Assembly: GCA_049314555.1 (NCBI GenBank)
Contig: JBMOEW010000016.1
Location: 1 to 61,564 of the forward strand
Reading direction: 5' to 3'
DNA length: 61,564 nucleotides
From: REEB509 sp049314555
GTDB taxonomy: Bacteria; Pseudomonadota; Alphaproteobacteria; Caulobacterales; Aquidulcibacteraceae
Each line of letters begins with the position of its first letter. Position 1 is the first letter of the stretch. The notes under the pieces were generated by a model. That model was not told where the DNA came from. It was given only the letters and a program-made list of their open reading frames with translations, and searched no databases. Below are positions 57,317 through 61,564 of this stretch, in pieces. The position numbers and the translations under genes were made by a program.

Positions 57317-57811
57317 ATGCGTGTGCTGGCTTTGTTGATCGCGGTCGCCGCGGTGGGTTTTGCTCCAGCGCTTGCCGATGGCGGAGGTCCTGCAGCGCCT
57401 CGCGTGCAACGGGCGGCGGCGGTGCCGGCCTCCACTCTTCAGATCCCGATTGATACCGCCCAACCCATTCGGCTCTCGTCTGCAGCACGCGGCGTCGTGG
57501 TTGGGAACCCATCAATTGTTGGGGTCTCGGTCCAGAGCGACCATTTGCTGTTCATGACCGGGCGCAGCTATGGCTCCACCAGTGTTACTGTGGTCGGTGA
57601 AGATGGCGTGACACTTTATAATGCCCGCGTGACCGTTATTCCGGATGAACGCGATTCTGTGGTGGTCACCCGCGGCGCGGAATCTACCAGGCTGATTTGC
57701 ACGCCTGTGTGCCGTCCGAATCCGGACATTGGAGATTCCAACACGACCTTTACGCAGGCAACTGGGCAGGCCAACTCGAGGTCACAAACGGCTCGGTCTG
57801 GTGGGCAGTAG
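57317..57811 (+). CDS. Secreted stand-alone CpaC-N-like pilus protein
   Basis: A 164-residue exported protein. The signal (LALLIAVAAVGFAPALA) is followed by the N-terminal pilus assembly domain: IPIDTAQPIRLSSAARGVVVGNPSIVGVSV and FMTGRSYGSTSVTVVGEDG, equivalent to the beginning of the CpaC secretin encoded at 53080-54768. No secretin core follows; the tail is Ser/Asn/Thr/Gln rich with two cysteines (CTPVC). It may be an accessory factor that docks to the secretin or pilus. It diverges from pilin 2. Confidence 0.8.
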   Translation: MRVLALLIAVAAVGFAPALADGGGPAAPRVQRAAAVPASTLQIPIDTAQPIRLSSAARGVVVGNPSIVGVSVQSDHLLFMTGRSYGSTSVTVVGEDGVTLYNARVTVIPDERDSVVVTRGAESTRLICTPVCRPNPDIGDSNTTFTQATGQANSRSQTARSGGQ

Positions 57812-57820
57812 GCCGATCGG

Positions 57821-57835
57821 TTAACGCCGGTTTAC
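57821..57835 (+). promoter_or_regulatory. CtrA-like box TTAA-N7-TTAC upstream of tadE
   Basis: The half-sites TTAA and TTAC are seven bases apart; the consensus is TTAA-N7-TTAA, so there is one mismatch. It lies 86 bp upstream of the tadE start. CtrA controls pilus genes in Caulobacter; without a search this remains weak. Confidence 0.3.
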
Positions 57836-57920
57836 CTCGCTTGCAGGGCAAATCTTCAAGCAATTTCTGAGATGTGTTCCAGACGCTTCGCGCGTTGCGC
57901 CGAGCGAATGGAGACCAGCG

Positions 57921-58490
57921 ATGAATTCGCTCTTTAGCCTCGGCCGACTTGGGCGGAAATTGCGGAGCTTCGGCAAGCGCAAGGACGGCGCGACTGCGGT
58001 TGAGTTGGCGCTCATCGCCGGTCCATTCTTTTTTACGCTGTTCGCTTTGGCCGAAGTTGCCTTGATGGCAGTGGTCCAAACCAACCTTGACTTGGCGATG
58101 GCGGATACGGCGCGCCGGATAAGAACCGGCGAAGTTCAAACGCAAGGGTTGAGCGCCGCCGATGTGAAGAATGATATCTGTGCAGGCATGTCGCGCATTA
58201 TGGCGGTCAATTGCGGTGCCGATCTTTTCATCGACATCGATCGCTTCTCGGCCTTTCAAGAAGTGTCAAATCCGGATCCGTCCGAAGACGGTACGCTTGA
58301 TCCGGGTGAGTTCGGCTTCAACCCGGGAGCTCCAAGTGATATCATTCTGGCGCGCGGATTTTACCGCTGGAAGGTATTCACGCCTTTTTTTCAAGACATC
58401 TTTGGGACGATGGGGAATGGTCAGCGGCTGATGGCGAGCGCCATCCTGTTTCGCAATGAACCCTTTCCAAATCCGACGCCAGGCCCGTGA
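57921..58490 (+). CDS. tadE: TadE-type pseudopilin, first copy
   Basis: Minor pilin-like protein of the Flp system. The prepilin signal is KRKDGATAVELALIAGPFFFTLF, cut after Gly before ATAVE, with Glu at position 5. The remaining 150 residues form a soluble domain (RRIRTGEVQTQGLSAADVKN; ICAGMSRIMAVNCGADLFID) that includes two cysteines. Length 189 is normal. It starts about 110 bp after the CpaC-N-like gene and its stop overlaps the second pseudopilin start. Confidence 0.88.
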   Translation: MNSLFSLGRLGRKLRSFGKRKDGATAVELALIAGPFFFTLFALAEVALMAVVQTNLDLAMADTARRIRTGEVQTQGLSAADVKNDICAGMSRIMAVNCGADLFIDIDRFSAFQEVSNPDPSEDGTLDPGEFGFNPGAPSDIILARGFYRWKVFTPFFQDIFGTMGNGQRLMASAILFRNEPFPNPTPGP

Positions 58491-59035
58491 TGTTTGCGCT
58501 GATCTCAGCAATCCTGGGCCGCTTTGGCGTTAATCGGTCGGCGCAGGCCGGCGTCGAGTTTGCCTTGATCGCGCCAATGATGCTCATGCTTCTGTTTGTG
58601 TCCTTTGAGCTCACCGACACGTTGGGGGCGGTCAAGCGTGCTGAAAACACGGCTGCGTCTTTGGCAGACGTTGTTTCGCGCGATGTTATCGTGACTGACG
58701 CTGAGATTGATGACGTGTTTGAAGCCGTTCGCTGGCTGGTTTGGCCAGGCGATGCCACCGCTGTGAAAGTGCGTATCAGCAGCCTGTTTGTGGATGATGA
58801 CGGGCAGGTTGAAGTGGTTTGGAGTGAAGGCCGCGGAATGTCTGCCTTAAGCGTCGGCGCGCCAGTCAGTCTGCCTGGCGGCTTGCGCCTTCCGCAGTCG
58901 GGCATTGTAATGGTTGAAACTGTGACTTCGTATCGCCCGCCGCTCGGCCTTTTCTCGGCCGTGCCATTTGAAATCAGCAAGACCGAATACCGCCGCCCAC
59001 GCGTTGTGGATCCGGTTGCACGCGCAGCAAGCTGA
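58490..59035 (+). CDS. TadE/TadF-type pseudopilin, second copy
   Basis: Minor pilin-like protein. The signal is NRSAQAGVEFALIAPMMLMLLF, cut before AGVEF. The soluble part reads VEAVRWLVWPGDATAVKVRISS and ends RRPRVVDPVARAAS. ATG 58490 overlaps the previous stop in TGATG, so they are co-translated. TadE/TadF assignment is by position; larger TadG is not visible in this window. Confidence 0.85.
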   Translation: MFALISAILGRFGVNRSAQAGVEFALIAPMMLMLLFVSFELTDTLGAVKRAENTAASLADVVSRDVIVTDAEIDDVFEAVRWLVWPGDATAVKVRISSLFVDDDGQVEVVWSEGRGMSALSVGAPVSLPGGLRLPQSGIVMVETVTSYRPPLGLFSAVPFEISKTEYRRPRVVDPVARAAS

Positions 59036-59089
59036 AATTGACATCGGAAAGCCGTTGACGCCTGACCAGGGACGCTGTTCACCTGCGCG

Positions 59090-60541
59090 ATGCCTCGTAC
59101 ACTTACTCCCCACGCCGCCGTGGATGCCCTTGCTGTCGCCTATGATCGTGCAATTGGAGCCCTTCGAGACGCGATGTCTCGCTATATCTCGCAGGGCGTT
59201 GAGCCGACGCCAGACCAGCGTGCGCTGTTCCGCTACCCGGAGTTGCGGGTGCACTATGATGGGCGGAGTTCAAAGTGGGGGCGCGGCGGACGTTCCTATG
59301 CGCAACTGATTTGGGCGGGGGACTACGCGGCGTCAATCACGCAACCCCAGGCTTTCCGTCCCTATCTGGAACAACAGCTCGCGTTCTTAACGGAAGACTA
59401 CGGGGCGCGGATAAGTGTTGGGGTGAGCGAGTCTGAGATTCCGTATCCGTTTGTATTGGACGGGTCGCAAGAACTGGATGCCGACCGGGTGCGACCTGCC
59501 GATCTCGCGCGCCATTTTCCTTATCCGAAGCTTTCGAATGTCGGCGACGCAGTGATCGACGGCGAAAAGATTATGCGGCCCGATGGGGCGAGGCCCTTGT
59601 CGCTGTTTGAAGCGCCGCGGATTGACATGTCGTTGAAGCGGATTGAGCACTATTGCGGCACGCATTGGCAAGACGTGCAGCCGTGGATCTTGTTCACCAA
59701 CTACCAACGTTATGTTGAGGAGTTTGTGCGTTGGGCCGCTGGAGTTGTGGCAGCAACACCAGGGGCCATTCTGTCATGTCCTGGCCGCGTTCGCCTGGAG
59801 CATGGTCAATCAGAACAAGCAATTGCGCAGGCTGCCTTGGATGCGCCTTGGCGAAAGTTTCAAATGCCCGCCTACCATTTGGTGCGGCCGAACGAACGCG
59901 GCGTTACCCTCGTCAATATTGGGGTCGGGCCGTCCAATGCAAAGACGATCACGGATCACTTGGCGGTGTTGAGGCCGCATTGCTGGATCATGGTGGGGCA
60001 TTGTGGCGGGCTTCGAAACTCGCAGCGCATTGGCGATTACGTGTTGGCGCACGCATACTTGCGACGGGACAAGATCCTGGACGACCAAGTGCCGCTTGAG
60101 ATTCCGATCCCTGCTATTGCTGAAGTGCAGGTGGCGCTTCAGCGCGCTGCATTGGAGGCCTCGGAGGAGGGGGCTGAAAGCCTCAAAGCAAGGCTTCGCA
60201 CCGGGACGGTCGTTTCATACGCGGACCGAAACTGGGAGTTGAATTTCGCGGATGAGCGCAAGCGGCTCTCGCAGTCGCGCGCGATTGCTGTGGACATGGA
60301 GAGCGCTTGCATCGCAACGCAGGGCTTTCGGCTTCGGGTGCCTTATGGCGTGTTGCTGTGCGTTTCGGACAAGCCATTACATGGCGAGATCAAGCTTCCG
60401 GGGGCGGCGGACAAGTTTTATGAGCGCGCAATAGGGGCGCATCTCCAGATCGGCATCCGGACAATTGAGCTGTTGCAGGAGGACGTCTGCGCCCTCCATT
60501 CGCGCAAGCTGCGTAGTTTTGACGAACCTGCTTTCCGGTAA
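59090..60541 (+). CDS. amn: AMP nucleosidase
   Basis: Cleaves AMP to adenine and ribose 5-phosphate in purine salvage. The N-terminal regulatory domain (HAAVDALAVAYDRAIGALRD; LFRYPELRVHYDGRSSKWGR) and the phosphorylase-fold catalytic domain (TLVNIGVGPSNAKTITDHLA, HCWIMVGHCGGLRNSQRIGD, DMESACIATQGFRLRVPYGV) are both present; the Asp/Glu of DMESACIAT is conserved. Length 483 fits the long form. It starts about 55 bp after the pseudopilin and converges on the acyltransferase gene. Confidence 0.95.
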   Translation: MPRTLTPHAAVDALAVAYDRAIGALRDAMSRYISQGVEPTPDQRALFRYPELRVHYDGRSSKWGRGGRSYAQLIWAGDYAASITQPQAFRPYLEQQLAFLTEDYGARISVGVSESEIPYPFVLDGSQELDADRVRPADLARHFPYPKLSNVGDAVIDGEKIMRPDGARPLSLFEAPRIDMSLKRIEHYCGTHWQDVQPWILFTNYQRYVEEFVRWAAGVVAATPGAILSCPGRVRLEHGQSEQAIAQAALDAPWRKFQMPAYHLVRPNERGVTLVNIGVGPSNAKTITDHLAVLRPHCWIMVGHCGGLRNSQRIGDYVLAHAYLRRDKILDDQVPLEIPIPAIAEVQVALQRAALEASEEGAESLKARLRTGTVVSYADRNWELNFADERKRLSQSRAIAVDMESACIATQGFRLRVPYGVLLCVSDKPLHGEIKLPGAADKFYERAIGAHLQIGIRTIELLQEDVCALHSRKLRSFDEPAFR

Positions 60542-60574
60542 AGTTCCGTCGCGTTGTTCCGGATTGGTCAGCGG

Positions 60575-61564
60575 TCACTTCGCCTCGATCTTTCGGGCTA
60601 GATTTCGGCCCAACGATTGGGCTGGCCTTTCTACAAACTGATGGAGCACGGCCGTTGCCACGAAGGGAATTGTCAGTCCCAAAACGATGGCAATACCCAC
60701 CGCAGACAACGAGTCATGCCCGAATGTTGCCGCGCAGACAATCGTAATCGCAAACACCAACGGTTGGTGGGTCAAGTATAGAGCATAGGACCAATCGCCA
60801 AGCCTGACGAGCGTTGCTGGTGGCCGCAGCATACCGTGTTGGTCTGCGTGGACGGCAGCAGCGACCAGCAGGGCGCTCGCTGGCCCGCAAGCGAGCATCC
60901 GCGTCCACTCGTTCCAGCCGGTTTCGGTGACATACCAGGCCCCCGCGAGCAGCCCAAATGCAGCAGCCGCAGCCGCAAAGGCGGCAATTCTGGGATTGGC
61001 AATGCCCTCTTGCTGGGGCGACATCACCAGGGCGACAGCCGCTCCCATCAAGAAATTGAGCGAAAGCGGATTTACTATGACGTGCAAAACCGGCCCAGTA
61101 TCCATACCGAAGTGAAGGGCCCCGCCGATTATTGCCAAAGCCCAAACGCCCAACAAAGGTCCAAGCCATTTCTTGGGCGCAAGCAACAGCAAGCCAAACA
61201 CGAGATAGAACCAAAGCTCGTAAATCAGCGTCCATCCTGGGTTTAAGTAGGGATCTTCGTCGGCCGGAAGCAGCATTATTGACTGCCAGATGCCAGCGCC
61301 GCTGGTGTGCGCGGCCAAAGCTGGCAAGGCCGTCGTCATGATGACCAGCATAACCAGTGCTGCCCAATATGGCGGATAAACCCGGAGGGCTCGTCGCGTC
61401 CAAAAGGCCACCGTAGCGCGGGGGCCCGGTTTGGTGTTTCGCGTCGTCCAAACCATGATGAAGCCGGACAGGACAAAAAACAGGTCCACGCCAACCCACC
61501 CCAGACCGGTGCCTGGTGGTGTCCATCCTGGTCCGAAGTACAGGTCAATGCTGGTGGCAATATG
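60575..61564 (-). CDS. Acyltransferase family 3 membrane protein (5' end outside window)
   Basis: Integral membrane O-acyltransferase (acyltransferase-3 / OafA type), usually acetylating sugars of LPS or capsule. The open frame runs off the window's right edge, so the N-terminal helices and the first His are missing; the visible part begins IDLYFGPGWTPPG and continues VGVDLFFVLSGFIMVW, followed by ARRALRVYPPYWAALV and about ten helices, ending with the family's FVERPAQSLGR. Nothing suggests truncation within the gene. Substrate unknown. Confidence 0.85.
   Translation of the reverse strand, partial: HIATSIDLYFGPGWTPPGTGLGWVGVDLFFVLSGFIMVWTTRNTKPGPRATVAFWTRRALRVYPPYWAALVMLVIMTTALPALAAHTSGAGIWQSIMLLPADEDPYLNPGWTLIYELWFYLVFGLLLLAPKKWLGPLLGVWALAIIGGALHFGMDTGPVLHVIVNPLSLNFLMGAAVALVMSPQQEGIANPRIAAFAAAAAAFGLLAGAWYVTETGWNEWTRMLACGPASALLVAAAVHADQHGMLRPPATLVRLGDWSYALYLTHQPLVFAITIVCAATFGHDSLSAVGIAIVLGLTIPFVATAVLHQFVERPAQSLGRNLARKIEAK

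Overview
The window looks like ordinary chromosome of an alphaproteobacterium, probably of the Caulobacterales/Hyphomonadaceae/Maricaulaceae side. That placement is inference from gene content and order: a complete-looking Caulobacter-type cpa/tad pilus locus, a sigF-nrsF sigma/anti-sigma pair, PhaR next to a thiolase, metX-metW beside a chorismate mutase-hisC pair, the ftsE-ftsX-ydcF-plsC-DUF2125 string, and argH-lptM-lysA-DUF4175. The DNA is GC-rich and densely coding. I saw no tRNA, rRNA, insertion sequence, prophage or CRISPR array.

Layout. 116-3333: yidD, a lipoprotein alpha/beta hydrolase and thrS in one direction (bases 1-115 hold no gene I can name). 3339-9676: a patatin-like lipase with a divergent membrane-anchored protein, two family-2 glycosyltransferases, a one-domain IclR-type HTH protein, an ArnT/PMT-like lipid-linked glycosyltransferase and a four-helix membrane protein. 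9770-14418/14430: phaR, phaA, a PII protein, metW and metX. 14507-20460: chorismate mutase and hisC, facing the tightly overlapping ftsE-ftsX-ydcF-plsC-DUF2125 operon. 20616-27025: a zinc-ribbon membrane protein, a short-chain dehydrogenase, a DsbA-fold isomerase-like protein, a class IV aminotransferase and a large DUF4175 protein. 27029-33120: lysA, lptM, argH, divergent tlpA, an iron-linked lipoprotein/PiuC pair and two small membrane proteins. 33167-38302: hbd, etfA, etfB and, beyond an inverted serine hydrolase, a cobalamin adenosyltransferase and a HIG1-like membrane protein. 38528-46355: rmuC, nudC, a DoxX-like protein under a predicted SigF promoter, nrsF, sigF, a glutathione transferase, a membrane cytochrome c, a MarR regulator and a leucyl aminopeptidase. 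46447-59035: the Flp (tad/cpa) pilus locus. 59090 to the end: AMP nucleosidase and the 3' part of an acyltransferase-3 gene.

The pilus locus is the main coordinated system. Two flp pilin copies, each with its own leader and terminator, are followed by prepilin peptidase CpaA, CpaB, secretin CpaC, CpaD, CpaE, ATPase CpaF, and TadB/TadC. The outer lipoprotein TadD lies convergent at the far end, and a stand-alone CpaC-N-like protein plus two TadE-type pseudopilins diverge from the pilins. The most striking sequence feature is that both pilins sit in an exact direct duplication of about 411 bp (56231-56641 and 56780-57190). Other non-coding signals worth following are a SigF-type promoter in front of doxX, a Fur-type 7-1-7 palindrome in the lipoprotein/piuC divergent region, and a 12-bp perfect inverted repeat upstream of the PII gene. 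I did not find a clearly novel multi-gene system. The best leads for new biology are the duplicated pilin cassette, the SigF/DoxX module, the ArnT-like/GT2/membrane-protein set, and the patatin with its divergent membrane partner.
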